From NCBI GenBank assembly GCA_903929885.1, contig CAIYWI010000162.1, forward strand, positions 1 through 32,115: DNA of 32,115 nt, given 5' to 3'. Positions within the stretch are counted from its first letter, which is position 1; the number at the start of each line of letters is the position of its first letter. The notes below the pieces were generated by a model. The model was not told the origin of the DNA. It did not search any database and saw only the letters and a list, made by a program, of their open reading frames with translations. Source of the stretch: an uncultured Phycisphaerales bacterium (GTDB lineage Bacteria > Planctomycetota > Phycisphaerae > Phycisphaerales > UBA1924). Made by a program: the position numbers and the translations under genes. Positions 14,522 to 24,025 of this stretch are shown one piece after another.

Positions 14522-16468
14522 ATGGGACGAACCAGCACCGTCATCGGATCGATCCTCCTGCTCGTCGTCGCCTTCGTGGCGGCGAACATGATCGCGGGCG
14601 CGGGCCTTCGCGGCGCACGCATCGACGCCACGCAGGGCTCGCTCTTCACCCTCACCAAGGGCTCTCGCGCCATCGCCAAGAGCCCCGACGAACCCGTCAC
14701 GCTCACGCTCTACTTCTCGGCCAAGCTCGCCAGCGGCAACGCCCAGCTCGAGTCGTACGCCCGTCGCGTGCGAGAGCTGCTCGAGGAGTATGAACGCGTC
14801 TCGGGCGGGAAGATCCGCCTGCGCGTGGTCGACCCCGAGCCCTTCACCGAGGCCGAGGATCAGGCGTCGGTGGCCGGCGTCATTCCGGTGCCGGTCGATT
14901 CGTCGGGGCAGAACCTGTACTTCGGGCTTGTGGGCGCCAACGCCGCGGACGGCAAGGAGATCATCCCCTTCTTCGACCCTCGCGACGAGCGCATGCTCGA
15001 GTACAACGTGAGCAAGCTGGTCCACTCGCTGGCCAACCCCAAGCGACGCGTGGTGGGGGTGCTGTCGGGCATCTCGATCGAGGGCGGGTTCACGATGGAC
15101 CCGATGACGCGCCAGCCGCGACAGAACAAGGCCTGGCGCGTGATCACGGAGATCCGCCAGGTCTTCGAGACGCGGACGCTCCAGAAGGATCTCAAGGAGG
15201 TGCCCGCCGACATCGACCTCCTGCTGGTGATCCACCCCAAGGACCTCGCCGAGCAGTCGCTGTACGCCATCGATCAGCACGTGATGCGAGGGGGCAAGGC
15301 GGTGATCTTCGTCGATCCCAACTGCGACAACGACCCCGAGGGGAGCAACCCCATGGGCGGCGCGGGCGCGACGCGAGCCAGCGACCTCAACAAGCTGTTC
15401 AACGCCTGGGGCGTCGAGGTGGTTCCCGGCAAGTTCGTCGCCGATGTCGACACGGCCATCATGGTCTCGGGCGGGCGAGGCCAGCAACCCGTCGAGGCGA
15501 TCCAGTTGCTGGGGCTCACGAAGGAGCACTTCAGCGACGGCGATCCCATCACCACGCCGCTCACGCGGATGAACTTCGGCACCGCCGGCGCCATCCGCGC
15601 CGTGACGCAGCCCAAGCCCGAGGGCGATTCGCAGCCCGTCGCGTCGGGCCCCGTGGCCACCATCACGCCTCTGGTGCAGACCGGGCCCAAGGCGACTCTG
15701 ATGGATGCCACCATGCTGATGTTCCCCGACCCCACGGCCCTTCGCAAGGCCTATGCGCCGGGCAGCGAGAAGCTGACCGTGGCGGCGCGGCTGTCGGGCA
15801 GGGTGAACAGCGCCTTCCCGACGGGGCGGCCCGCGGCGGCGGGCGAGTCGGCCGAGGATGCGGCCAAGGACGGCAAGGATCCGCTCGCGGCCAGCAAGGA
15901 CTCGATCAACGTCGTGCTCGTGGCCGACGTCGATTGCCTGGCGAACATGTTCTGGGTGCGAGAGCAGGAGCTTCTGCCGGGCATGCCCGTGGCGCAGAAG
16001 TTCGCCGACAACGGCGACATGCTGATGAACATGGTGGACAACATGTGCGGCAGCCCGGACCTTCTGCAGGTGCGGGCCCGTCAGGAGTCGGCGCGGCCCT
16101 TCACGCTGGTGGAGCAGATGCAGAAGCGGGCCAACGAGAAGTTCCGCGCCGAGCAGGCCATTCTCGAGCAGGAACTCGAGACGACGCAGCAGAAGCTGAA
16201 TGAACTGCAAGGCCAGAAGCAGGGCCAGGACGCGTTCGTCATGACGCCCGAGCAGCAGAAGGAGGTGGAGAACTTCCGCCTGCAAGCCGCGGAGACGAGG
16301 CGAAAGCTGCGGTCGGTGCAGAGCAATCTGAGGCAGGACATCGAGTCGCTGGGCTCGTGGCTCAAGTTCATCAACATCGGCCTCTTGCCGCTCCTGGTCA
16401 CGCTGGGCGCGGCGGGCCTGGGCTTCTATCGCGTGAGCCGCCGGCACGTGCCACGCGCCGAATCGTGA
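14522..16468 (+). CDS. GldG family protein (ABC-associated periplasmic/membrane subunit)
   Basis: A 648-residue protein. It has an N-terminal TM anchor (VIGSILLLVVAFVAANMIAG, about 7-26) and a large extracytoplasmic ABC-auxiliary domain. Family-typical segments are EPFTEAEDQASVAGVIPVPV, NLYFGLVGANAADGKEIIPF, MLEYNVSKLVHSLANP and RGGKAVIFVDP. A coiled-coil-like stretch lies near the C-terminus (about 535-615, Glu/Gln/Lys-rich, e.g. LEQELETTQQKLNELQGQKQ), and a second TM helix follows (LLPLLVTLGAAGLGFY, about 622-637). This topology, two anchors with a soluble domain between, matches GldG proteins fused or adjacent to ABC-2 permeases. The ATG at 14522 comes 38 bp after the permease stop. The function in non-gliding bacteria is not established. 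Confidence 0.9.
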   Translation: MGRTSTVIGSILLLVVAFVAANMIAGAGLRGARIDATQGSLFTLTKGSRAIAKSPDEPVTLTLYFSAKLASGNAQLESYARRVRELLEEYERVSGGKIRLRVVDPEPFTEAEDQASVAGVIPVPVDSSGQNLYFGLVGANAADGKEIIPFFDPRDERMLEYNVSKLVHSLANPKRRVVGVLSGISIEGGFTMDPMTRQPRQNKAWRVITEIRQVFETRTLQKDLKEVPADIDLLLVIHPKDLAEQSLYAIDQHVMRGGKAVIFVDPNCDNDPEGSNPMGGAGATRASDLNKLFNAWGVEVVPGKFVADVDTAIMVSGGRGQQPVEAIQLLGLTKEHFSDGDPITTPLTRMNFGTAGAIRAVTQPKPEGDSQPVASGPVATITPLVQTGPKATLMDATMLMFPDPTALRKAYAPGSEKLTVAARLSGRVNSAFPTGRPAAAGESAEDAAKDGKDPLAASKDSINVVLVADVDCLANMFWVREQELLPGMPVAQKFADNGDMLMNMVDNMCGSPDLLQVRARQESARPFTLVEQMQKRANEKFRAEQAILEQELETTQQKLNELQGQKQGQDAFVMTPEQQKEVENFRLQAAETRRKLRSVQSNLRQDIESLGSWLKFINIGLLPLLVTLGAAGLGFYRVSRRHVPRAES

Positions 16469-16503
16469 GGCGACGGTCCGACATCGACAGGGAGCATTCC
16501 CCC

Positions 16504-17739
16504 ATGAACAGCAAGACCCTTCTTGTCATCGCAGGTTCCACGCTCGCGCTGGTGGGCGCGGCGACATGGCTCACCACGAGTCGCACCGCCTCCGACGCGC
16601 CCGTGGCCGTCGATGCGAAGGAACGGCTCTTCCCGGGCCTGGCCGACCGAACGGCCGAGGTCGCCAAGGTGGTCATCACGCGTGCGGGCAAGCAGACGGT
16701 GGTGACGCGAGCGGCCGAGGGCTCGGCGTGGAAGGTCGAGTCGCTCTCGGGGTACCCGGCGAAGTTCGAGGTGCTGCGCCCGCTCGTCGGGGCGCTCGCG
16801 GAGGCGACGGTGACGGAGCCCAAGACCAGCAAGCCCGACCTGTATTCGCGGCTTGAAGTGGAGGATGCCTCGGGCGACGCGGCGCGTTCGACGCAGGTGA
16901 CGCTGATGGACGCCAAGGGCACGGTGATGGCCGACCTGATCGTGGGGAAGATGGAAGCGGGCGTGCCGTCGTCGGACCCGTTCAATCCGTCGCCGTCGGA
17001 CGGCGTGCAGCGTCGGTACGTGCGGAAAGCGGGCCAGGCCCAGTCGTGGCTGGCGAAGATCGACCTCGCGCCGCCCGGCGATGCACTCGCGCTGGTTGAG
17101 CGCAACGTGCTCGAGATCCGCAACGATCGGGTGAAGGCGGCGACCATCACGCACCCGGCGCAGGGCGATGCGCCCGCGGAAGTGGTGTCGGTGTCGCGGG
17201 CCAACGACAAGGAGACGGCTTTCGCCATCGCGAACATGCCGGCGGGGATGAAGCCCAAGGACGAGTTCGCGGCCGCTCGAGTCGCGCAGGCGTTGTCGTT
17301 CGTCACGTTCGAGGGCGTGAAGCCGGTGGGGGAGATCGACTTTGCCGCCGCGGGCGCGGTCAAGGGCGTGTTCGACTGCTTCGACGGCACGAGCGTGACG
17401 GTGACGCTGGTGGAGCACGAGGGCAAGGCGTGGGCGAAGTTCGAGGTGAACTACGCTGAGACGCAGGTCGAGCCGCCCGCGGAAGTGGCGGCGTCGGGAG
17501 CGGAGGGCAGCGCGGCCGAGTTGACCGAGGCGCAGAAGGCGATTCGGGCGTCGGTCAAGAAGGATGCCGAGGCGCTGGGGCAGAAGGTGACGCCGTGGGC
17601 CTACGAGATCGAAGCGTTCAAGGCGACACAGCTGCGAACTCGACTGGCCGAGCTGGTCACGGCCGACACGCCGCCGCCCGAGGCGCCGGCCGTTCCGTCC
17701 GTGGGCGAGAGCCTGCTGTCGCCCGACGCTGGCCGCTGA
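16504..17739 (+). CDS. DUF4340 domain-containing protein
   Basis: A 411-residue protein with an N-terminal membrane anchor or signal (TLLVIAGSTLALVGAATWLT). A DUF4340-type region follows: ERLFPGLADRTAEVAKVVIT, GSAWKVESLSGYPAKFEVLR, PLVGALAEATVTEPKTSKPD, and LYSRLEVEDASG. The C-terminus carries a helical stretch ending in a short Pro-rich tail. DUF4340 proteins commonly sit immediately downstream of GldG-like genes, as here (35 bp gap), and are thought to be extracytoplasmic partners of that ABC complex. No catalytic motif is visible. It is the last gene of the operon; no intrinsic terminator was found in the 170 bp after it. Confidence 0.88.
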   Translation: MNSKTLLVIAGSTLALVGAATWLTTSRTASDAPVAVDAKERLFPGLADRTAEVAKVVITRAGKQTVVTRAAEGSAWKVESLSGYPAKFEVLRPLVGALAEATVTEPKTSKPDLYSRLEVEDASGDAARSTQVTLMDAKGTVMADLIVGKMEAGVPSSDPFNPSPSDGVQRRYVRKAGQAQSWLAKIDLAPPGDALALVERNVLEIRNDRVKAATITHPAQGDAPAEVVSVSRANDKETAFAIANMPAGMKPKDEFAAARVAQALSFVTFEGVKPVGEIDFAAAGAVKGVFDCFDGTSVTVTLVEHEGKAWAKFEVNYAETQVEPPAEVAASGAEGSAAELTEAQKAIRASVKKDAEALGQKVTPWAYEIEAFKATQLRTRLAELVTADTPPPEAPAVPSVGESLLSPDAGR

Positions 17740-17866
17740 CAGCTCTCGAGGGAGGGCGCGGGGGCGGCTGCCTGACCGCGGGCCGTCGAACGACCATCAC
17801 ACCCTCAAGCCGCGTGCATCACGATGGGCGACAAGGATATGGGACCTTGGAACCCCCCAATTGTGG

Positions 17867-17895
17867 TTGACACTCATGTAGGGTTTCGTTAATCT
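17867..17895 (+). promoter_or_regulatory. Candidate sigma70-type promoter of first dockerin gene (TTGACA-17-TAATCT)
   Basis: A perfect TTGACA at 17867-17872 is followed by a 17-bp spacer and TAATCT at 17890-17895, in an AT-rich island of otherwise GC-rich DNA. GTTAAT at 17888 is an alternative -10. The leader to the ATG at 18007 would be about 105 nt. Apart from this promoter, nothing was recognised in 17740-18006. Confidence 0.6.
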
Positions 17896-18006
17896 GAGGA
17901 GGCGCGGGGCGTGTACGGCCCGTCTGCGCGTGCGTTCTCCGACGACCGCGTCGTGATGGCTGTACGGTGCAATAGCGGTGTGTGTTCCTCAACCAGCGAG
18001 GTTTGT

Positions 18007-20760
18007 ATGAAGAGCTTGAATCGTGCCCTGATGGGCGTGGCGAGTGCGATGACTTTGGCCTCGGCGGCCTATGCACAGCCGACCGGCAGTGACCTGGGCG
18101 TGATCGCCCCCTGCAACATTGCGACCGGCACGCTGTCGGGCATCGCGGCCGGCGAGGTTCGCTGGGTGAAGTTCACGATCGACGCCGTGAACCGCACGGC
18201 GGGCGACTTCCTCGACATCGACACCAACGGCGGCACCTTCACCGGGACCGACACGATGATCGGGCTGTACGACAACACGGGCGTGCGGTTGGGCTTCAAC
18301 GACGACTCCGGGCCGAGCTCGTATTCGATGCTGTCCTTCGGCGCCACCACGCCTTCGCGTGCGGGGCTGGCTCCCACGGGCAATGCCACCGCCACCGGGT
18401 CGACGCACGCCGGCGGCTCGGGCGCGACCCTCGCGGCGGGCACGTACTGGCTGGCCGTGACCGGCTTCTCGGCCACCTTCGGCACGACGGGCTGGACGGT
18501 CACCACCACGCACACCCGCACCGGCGATGTCGCCTACAGGATCCACCACGGCCGCAGCGCCTGTCCGACCAACCCGACGGGCGTCGGAAGCTGGTCGCCC
18601 ACGACCGCCTCGAACTGCGGCACGGCGTCGGCCTTGGCCCGCGTGACCGTGACGCCGGGCGCCAATCCGGCGAGCAGCGACATTCGCGTCACCGCCGATC
18701 TCAGCGCGGTGGGCGGATCGTCCAGCCAGCGGCTGTTCGATGACGGCACGAACGGCGACGCGACGGCCGGCGACAACATCCACTCGTATTCACAGGTGAT
18801 CGCCTCGAGCACCGTTGAGGGCGCTCGCTCGTTCACCTACGTCGTCAGCGACGGCCAAGGTCGCAGCAGCAACGGGCTGAGCGGCAACTTGACCGTCACG
18901 GCCTGCCCCACGGGCGCGTGCTGCCTGCCTGAAGGCTGCCAGTCCCTCCTGCAGTCCGCGTGCGTGGCCGCCGGCGGCGTCTACCGCGGCGACAACGTCC
19001 CCTGCCAGGGGTATGCCCTCACCGGCGCCGCTGGCGCGTTCGAGGACATCTCGGCTGTCGGAACTCCGGCGGCGCTCCTCGACGACAACTTCGTCGTCGT
19101 TCCTGTCGGCTTCAGCTTCCCCTTCTACGGCACCAGCTACACCGACGTGAACTTCGCCTCCAACGGATTCCTCAACTTCGGCGTGGGTTCCGCGTCCTTG
19201 GCCAACGCCGCCATCCCGAGCACCGGCGTCCCCAACAACGCCATCTACGCCTTGTGGGACGACCTCGACTGCAGCGGCCGCGTCTGCAGCTATGCCACGT
19301 TGGGCACCGCGGGCACCGACCTGCGCTTCATCGCTCAGTGGAACGAAGTGCCTCAGTTCGGCCAAGCCGACAGCAACACCTTCCAGGTCGTCCTCTTCGA
19401 GACCGGCGCCGTCGAGATTCGCTACGCCACCATTACGGCCTTCACCGGCGGCGATGCGACCATCGGCGTCGAGAACGCCAGCGGCACCATCGGCGTGAGC
19501 GTGCCCGAGTCGAGCATCGGCACGGGCGTCGGCCTGCGGTTCGCCATCACCGAGACCTGCGTCTCCAACCCCACGGGCGTCGGTTCGCTCGCGGGCGCGG
19601 TGCAGAACTGCGGTGATCGCAACGCAGTGATCCGCGTGACCGTCGCTCCGGGCCTGTTCCCGACCAGCACCGGCTTGGTCGTCACGGCCGACGCGTCGGC
19701 CATCGGCGGCTCGGCGACCCTGTCCCTCAACGACGGCGGCACGGATGGCGACGCCACCGCGGGCGACAACATCTTCTCCGCGAGCGTGCTCGTGTCCCAC
19801 ACGGTGAGTGCGGCCGCCTACCCCATTCCCTTCTCGGTCAGCGACGCTGAGGGTCGTTCGGGCAGCGGATCCTTCTCGGCCTCGATCTCGGCCTGCACCG
19901 CGCTCGGCGCGTGCTGCCTGCCTTCTGGTTGCGAGCAACTCTCCGTCGGCGCGTGCGCGGCCGGCGGCGGCAACTTCCAGGGAGTCGGCGTCCCCTGCGA
20001 CATTCCCGCGGGTTACGTCGCCAACGGCACGGCCGGCGCGTTCGAGGACATCTCGGCGGTCGGAACGGCCATCACGCAGGGCGACGATACCACCGTCAAT
20101 GTTCCCATCGGTTTCGACTTCACGTTCTACGGCGTGGCGAGCTTCCCCGCCATCAACATCTGCTCCAACGGCTTCGCCAGCTTCGACTCGACGTCGACGG
20201 CGTTCACCAATGGCGCCATTCCCTCCGCCGCGGTTCCCAACAACGCGATCTATCCGCTGTGGGACGACTTCAACTTCGGCACCGCAGGCGCCTGCTATCA
20301 CGCGACGCTGGGCACCGCCGGCGTTGATCGCCGGTTCATCGCCCAGTGGACCAACGTGCCGCAGTTCGGCCTGACCGACAGCAACACCTTCCAGATGGTG
20401 CTCTTCGAGTCGGGCGAGATCGAGTTCCGCTACGGCACCATCGCCGCGTTCGTTGACGCCGATGCCACCATCGGCGTCGAGAATGGCGACGGCACCGTCG
20501 CCACCAGCTTCCTGGCGTCGGGCATCACGTCCGGCAGCGGCATCCGCCTGGTGACCACCGAGGGCGGTCCTTCCTGCTCGTCGTGCCCGCCCTGCGCCGC
20601 CGACTACAACAGCGACGGCGGCGTCGATGGCGGCGACATCGAGACCTTCTTCGCCGGCTGGGAAAGCGCCGAGTCGTGCGCCGACGTCAACCTTGACGGC
20701 GGCATCGACGGTGGCGACATCGAGTTCTTCTTCAGCGTGTGGGAGGCGGGTGGCTGCTGA
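18007..20760 (+). CDS. Large secreted protein with GC-terminal dockerin-like domain (paralog 1)
   Basis: A 917-residue protein with a Sec signal peptide ending AYA-Q (cleavage about 23/24). An N-terminal beta-rich domain resembling PPC/bacterial pre-peptidase folds covers about 24-185. Two copies of a 332-residue module follow. Each has an Ig-like part (NPTGVGS ... DDGTNGDATAGDNIHS), a six-Cys motif (GACCLPEGCQSLLQSAC), and a nidogen-like part (AFEDISAVGT ... ALWDD ... VPQFG.ADSNTFQVVLF). The C-terminus has two EF-hand-like dockerin repeats (ADYNSDGGVDGGDIETFF and ADVNLDGGIDGGDIEFFF) and ends GGC. Similar tails are called GC-type dockerin domains in planctomycetes; Ca binding and a surface-anchoring role are inferred. 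The start is the ATG at 18007 with GAGG upstream. No catalytic domain is visible. Confidence 0.88.
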   Translation: MKSLNRALMGVASAMTLASAAYAQPTGSDLGVIAPCNIATGTLSGIAAGEVRWVKFTIDAVNRTAGDFLDIDTNGGTFTGTDTMIGLYDNTGVRLGFNDDSGPSSYSMLSFGATTPSRAGLAPTGNATATGSTHAGGSGATLAAGTYWLAVTGFSATFGTTGWTVTTTHTRTGDVAYRIHHGRSACPTNPTGVGSWSPTTASNCGTASALARVTVTPGANPASSDIRVTADLSAVGGSSSQRLFDDGTNGDATAGDNIHSYSQVIASSTVEGARSFTYVVSDGQGRSSNGLSGNLTVTACPTGACCLPEGCQSLLQSACVAAGGVYRGDNVPCQGYALTGAAGAFEDISAVGTPAALLDDNFVVVPVGFSFPFYGTSYTDVNFASNGFLNFGVGSASLANAAIPSTGVPNNAIYALWDDLDCSGRVCSYATLGTAGTDLRFIAQWNEVPQFGQADSNTFQVVLFETGAVEIRYATITAFTGGDATIGVENASGTIGVSVPESSIGTGVGLRFAITETCVSNPTGVGSLAGAVQNCGDRNAVIRVTVAPGLFPTSTGLVVTADASAIGGSATLSLNDGGTDGDATAGDNIFSASVLVSHTVSAAAYPIPFSVSDAEGRSGSGSFSASISACTALGACCLPSGCEQLSVGACAAGGGNFQGVGVPCDIPAGYVANGTAGAFEDISAVGTAITQGDDTTVNVPIGFDFTFYGVASFPAINICSNGFASFDSTSTAFTNGAIPSAAVPNNAIYPLWDDFNFGTAGACYHATLGTAGVDRRFIAQWTNVPQFGLTDSNTFQMVLFESGEIEFRYGTIAAFVDADATIGVENGDGTVATSFLASGITSGSGIRLVTTEGGPSCSSCPPCAADYNSDGGVDGGDIETFFAGWESAESCADVNLDGGIDGGDIEFFFSVWEAGGC
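18571..20566 (+). repeat. Tandem in-gene duplication, two 996-bp units
   Basis: Unit A runs from 18571 (encoding NPTGVGSWSP) to 19566 and unit B from 19567 (NPTGVGSLAG) to about 20566, an in-frame period of 332 codons. Module order is the same in both, and stretches such as AGAFEDISAVGT and DSNTFQ are nearly identical, while the Ig-like parts have diverged. Related but rearranged modules occur in the next gene (22012 onward and 22798 onward). Confidence 0.8.
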
Positions 20761-20790
20761 GCCCTCGTTCCTGACGACCTGACATCCTGA

Positions 20791-20821
20791 ACGCCCGGGC
20801 CGAAAGGTCCGGGCGTTTTTT
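20791..20821 (+). terminator. Intrinsic terminator after first dockerin gene
   Basis: An 11-bp stem, ACGCCCGGGCC (20791-20801) pairing with GGTCCGGGCGT (20806-20816) around a GAAA loop with one G-U pair, is followed directly by a run of T. It begins 31 bp after the stop. Confidence 0.9.
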
Positions 20822-20925
20822 GTCGCCTTGGGGCGAGCTTGCCGCACCGGTGGCATGGGCCGGCGCGGCCTTTCGCACCTTACGCCCACCGTCCGGCTTC
20901 GCCTCGGCATGATCGTGCTTGTGCA

Positions 20926-20955
20926 TTGACACGCCTACGCGTTTCCGGTTATTCT
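20926..20955 (+). promoter_or_regulatory. Candidate sigma70-type promoter of second dockerin gene (TTGACA-18-TATTCT)
   Basis: A perfect TTGACA at 20926-20931 and TATTCT at 20950-20955 (4 of 6 to TATAAT) with an 18-bp spacer. The leader to the ATG at 21055 is about 93 nt. Layout and leader length resemble the promoter of the first dockerin gene (TTAATCT there, TTATTCT here), suggesting co-regulation. Confidence 0.6.
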
Positions 20956-21054
20956 GTCCGGTTGCGGAGGTGCAGGTCCGCCCCTCGCGACACGCATCCG
21001 CGCTGGTCGCCCGGCGGCATGGTCTTCAGGTGTCATCAGCCGAATGGAGTCATC

Positions 21055-23991
21055 ATGATTCGTTGCAATGGCGGCGTCTTGCTTCTCGCGATCGGTGCGT
21101 TGTCGGTCTTGGCAGGAACGGTCCACGCGGTCGATACGCCCGAGATCGAGCCCAACGAGAGCAAGGCGACTGCAACCGTCGCCGACAACGGGGGCGTCGG
21201 GCTCGACAGCGGCGACACCATCTCGGGATCGACCACCGGCACGAGCACGACCGTTCCCGGCAACGCGTCGGCCGACTACTTCATCGTGACCACCAAGGCC
21301 CGGCCGCTTGGCATCTACAAGCACACGCTGACGCTCACCACGAGCGGCACGGCGGGTCATGCCTTCACCATCCGCGGCCTCAACCAGAGCGGCGGCGTGC
21401 CGGGCACCACTGACACCACGGTGCAGACAGGTTCAACGACCTACCCGGGGGCCCCCACCGGCGCTCGAACCATCCAGTGGTACGGGTTCGGCAAGCAGGA
21501 GCGGATCTACGTTCGCGTCACCGGCAGCACCACCACGACCGCGCCCTATTCGGCGGTCCTCGACACAACGCAGGTCGATCCGATCGCGATGAGCGGCAGT
21601 CTGCAGGAGGGCGACATCCAGGTCAAGCCCGATGCCGCCACCGCCACGGCGCTCGACACCGACTGGTGGATGCTCGATTCCACGTTGTCGGCGGTGCCCG
21701 GCTTCGGCCACGACGATGCCGACGACGTCGGCTGCACGCGCACCATGGCCAACGGCGCCTACACGATCGCGATGAATCGCTACAACATCGCGACCAATCA
21801 AGGCAGCCCCGCCGATGACACGTTCCGCAGCGGAGCGGTGCTCGACTTCCCCGATGCCATCGCGTGCAGCAGCAGCACGCTGACCAGCAACGCGACGATG
21901 CTCGCGATCGAGACGGCTTCCGGCAACGAGATCTCGGGCAGCGGCTTCACCGACACGCCCTTCGGGATCTTGTTCTTCCGGTTCGACATCGCGGTTCCCA
22001 CCTCGCCCACCAACCCCGCGGGCGTCGCGTCCTTTGCGCCAAGCACGCTCACCGAGTGCGCGGGCGGCACCACGCTCGCCAGCGTGCTCGTTCGTCCGGG
22101 GCTCAATCCCACCAGCACGGGCATCGTCGTCACCGCCGACCTCTCCGCGCTGGGCGGCTCGAGCACGCAGCCGCTCTTTGATGACGGCACCAACGGCGAC
22201 GAGGTCTCCGGCGACGGTCGCCATTCGTTCGCCGTCACGCTCAACGCCCCCGTCACCACCGGCACGTACAGCTTCTCGTACAGCATCACCGATGCCCAGG
22301 GTCGCAGCAGCGGCGGGACGAGTCCCAATCTCACCGTGAACCGTTGCCCGATGCCCAACAACGCCGGCTGCGAAGCCGCCGCGGATCTCACCGTCGGCGA
22401 GCCCACGCCCGGCTTCACGCTTCCCACCGGCGGGCTCTCGCCCGCTCCGGCCTGCGGCGCCTACGCGGCCGGCAACTACAACGCCAACTGGTACCGCTTC
22501 ATCGGAAACGGCAACACCCTCTCCGTCACCACCTGCGACGCCGTCGGCTTCGACACCATCATCTCCGTCTACTGCGGCTTCGACGGCTGCGGCGCGCTCA
22601 CCTGCGTGGGCTCCAACGACGACGCCAGCTGCGCCTTCGGCAGCACCACCCGCTCCACGCTCAACTTCTGCTCCGTCGATGGGGCTCCCTACTACGTGCT
22701 CGTCCGCGGCTTCGGCGCCGCGACCGGCGACTATGTCATCTCGGTCAACGACACCGGGGCCCCGTGCGATGCCACCGTCGCCTGCGGTCAGCCCACCAGC
22801 CCCGTCGGCGCCGGTTCGCTCGGCGGCGCGGTCCAGAACTGCGGCGATCAGAACGCGCTCGTTCGCGTCACCGTCATCAACGGCCAGTTCCCCACCAGCA
22901 CCGGTGTCACGGTCGTCGCCGATGCCTCGGGCCTGGGCGGCTCCTCGACGCTGGCGCTCAACGACAGCGGCGTCGACGGCGACGTCACCGCCGGCGACAA
23001 CATCCACTCCGCTCGCGTCCTGATCCCCTTCACCGTCGATGCCGGCGTGCCCATCCCGGTCCCCTTCGTCGTCGCCGACGCCGAAGGCCGCACCACGCAG
23101 GGGACGTTCAACGCCACCATCAACGTGTGCACCGTCGTCGGCGCGTGCTGCCTCCCGGACGGCTGCCAGCAGATCTCGCGCGTCGCGTGCGACGCCTCCG
23201 GCGGCTCCTATGTCGGCAACGGCGTCCTCTGCGACGTCCCGCCCGGCTACGCCGTCACCGGCCAGGGCGCGGCCTTCGAGGACATCTCCCTCGTCGGCAC
23301 TCTCCTGACCCAGGGCGACGACACCACTGCCTTCGCTCCCATCGGCTTCGACTTCGCCTTCTACGGGAACACCTACAGCAGCGTCAATGTCTGCTCCAAC
23401 GGCTTCATCTCCTTCTCCTTCACGTCCACCACCTTCACCAACGGCGCGATCCCCTCGGCCGCCCTGCCCAATGACGCCATCTACGCCCTCTGGGACGACT
23501 TCAACTTCTCCACCCGCGGCCAGTGCTATCACGCCACGCTCGGCACGCCCGGCATCGACCAGCGATTCATCGTCCAGTGGACCGACGTGCCCCAGTTCGG
23601 CGGAACCGACAGCAACACCTTCCAGGCCGTGCTCTTCCAGGACGGCGCCATCGAACTCCGCTACGGCATCATCTCCGTCTTCACCGACATCGACGCCACC
23701 GTCGGCACCGAGAACTTCGACGGCACGGTGGCCCTGAGCATCCCCGGCTCCACCATCCTGTCCAACACCTCGCTGCGGCTGGGCAACACCCCGGGCGGTC
23801 CCTCCTGCACCGGCTGCGCTCCCTGCGCCGCCGACTACAACCAGGACGGCGGCGTCGATGGCACCGACATCGCCACCTTCTTCCCCGATTGGGAGGCCTC
23901 CGCTTCCTGTGCCGACGTCAACCTCGATGGCGGCATCGACGGCGGCGACATCGAGGCCTTCTTCCTCGTGTGGCAGTCGGGCGGGTGCTGA
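21055..23991 (+). CDS. Large secreted protein with GC-terminal dockerin-like domain (paralog 2)
   Basis: A 978-residue protein with a signal peptide of about 25 residues (ending VHA-V). Its N-terminal domain (about 26-315) opens with EIEPNESKATAT, a PPC-like start, and is unlike that of paralog 1. It is followed by an Ig-like module (about 320-430), a PPC-like insert (about 436-575, CEAAADLTVGEPTPGF), a second Ig-like module (582-695), a six-Cys motif GACCLPDGCQQISRVAC (697-728), a nidogen-like module (about 740-915) and two dockerin-like repeats (ADYNQDGGVDGTDIATFF, ADVNLDGGIDGGDIEAFF) ending GGC. The start is the ATG at 21055 with GGAG 5 nt upstream. The 3' half is unusually rich in C-ending codons. 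Like paralog 1 it is probably a surface or extracellular structural protein; no enzyme domain is visible. Confidence 0.88.
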   Translation: MIRCNGGVLLLAIGALSVLAGTVHAVDTPEIEPNESKATATVADNGGVGLDSGDTISGSTTGTSTTVPGNASADYFIVTTKARPLGIYKHTLTLTTSGTAGHAFTIRGLNQSGGVPGTTDTTVQTGSTTYPGAPTGARTIQWYGFGKQERIYVRVTGSTTTTAPYSAVLDTTQVDPIAMSGSLQEGDIQVKPDAATATALDTDWWMLDSTLSAVPGFGHDDADDVGCTRTMANGAYTIAMNRYNIATNQGSPADDTFRSGAVLDFPDAIACSSSTLTSNATMLAIETASGNEISGSGFTDTPFGILFFRFDIAVPTSPTNPAGVASFAPSTLTECAGGTTLASVLVRPGLNPTSTGIVVTADLSALGGSSTQPLFDDGTNGDEVSGDGRHSFAVTLNAPVTTGTYSFSYSITDAQGRSSGGTSPNLTVNRCPMPNNAGCEAAADLTVGEPTPGFTLPTGGLSPAPACGAYAAGNYNANWYRFIGNGNTLSVTTCDAVGFDTIISVYCGFDGCGALTCVGSNDDASCAFGSTTRSTLNFCSVDGAPYYVLVRGFGAATGDYVISVNDTGAPCDATVACGQPTSPVGAGSLGGAVQNCGDQNALVRVTVINGQFPTSTGVTVVADASGLGGSSTLALNDSGVDGDVTAGDNIHSARVLIPFTVDAGVPIPVPFVVADAEGRTTQGTFNATINVCTVVGACCLPDGCQQISRVACDASGGSYVGNGVLCDVPPGYAVTGQGAAFEDISLVGTLLTQGDDTTAFAPIGFDFAFYGNTYSSVNVCSNGFISFSFTSTTFTNGAIPSAALPNDAIYALWDDFNFSTRGQCYHATLGTPGIDQRFIVQWTDVPQFGGTDSNTFQAVLFQDGAIELRYGIISVFTDIDATVGTENFDGTVALSIPGSTILSNTSLRLGNTPGGPSCTGCAPCAADYNQDGGVDGTDIATFFPDWEASASCADVNLDGGIDGGDIEAFFLVWQSGGC

Positions 23992-24025
23992 GTCGACTCC
24001 ACTGATCAACCAACTCGCGTGACAT

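Noticed and set aside
14114-16447. Minus-strand open frame of 777 codons opposite the GldG-like gene
   Set aside because: His/Arg/Leu-rich translation with no recognisable domain, fully antisense to a clear gene.
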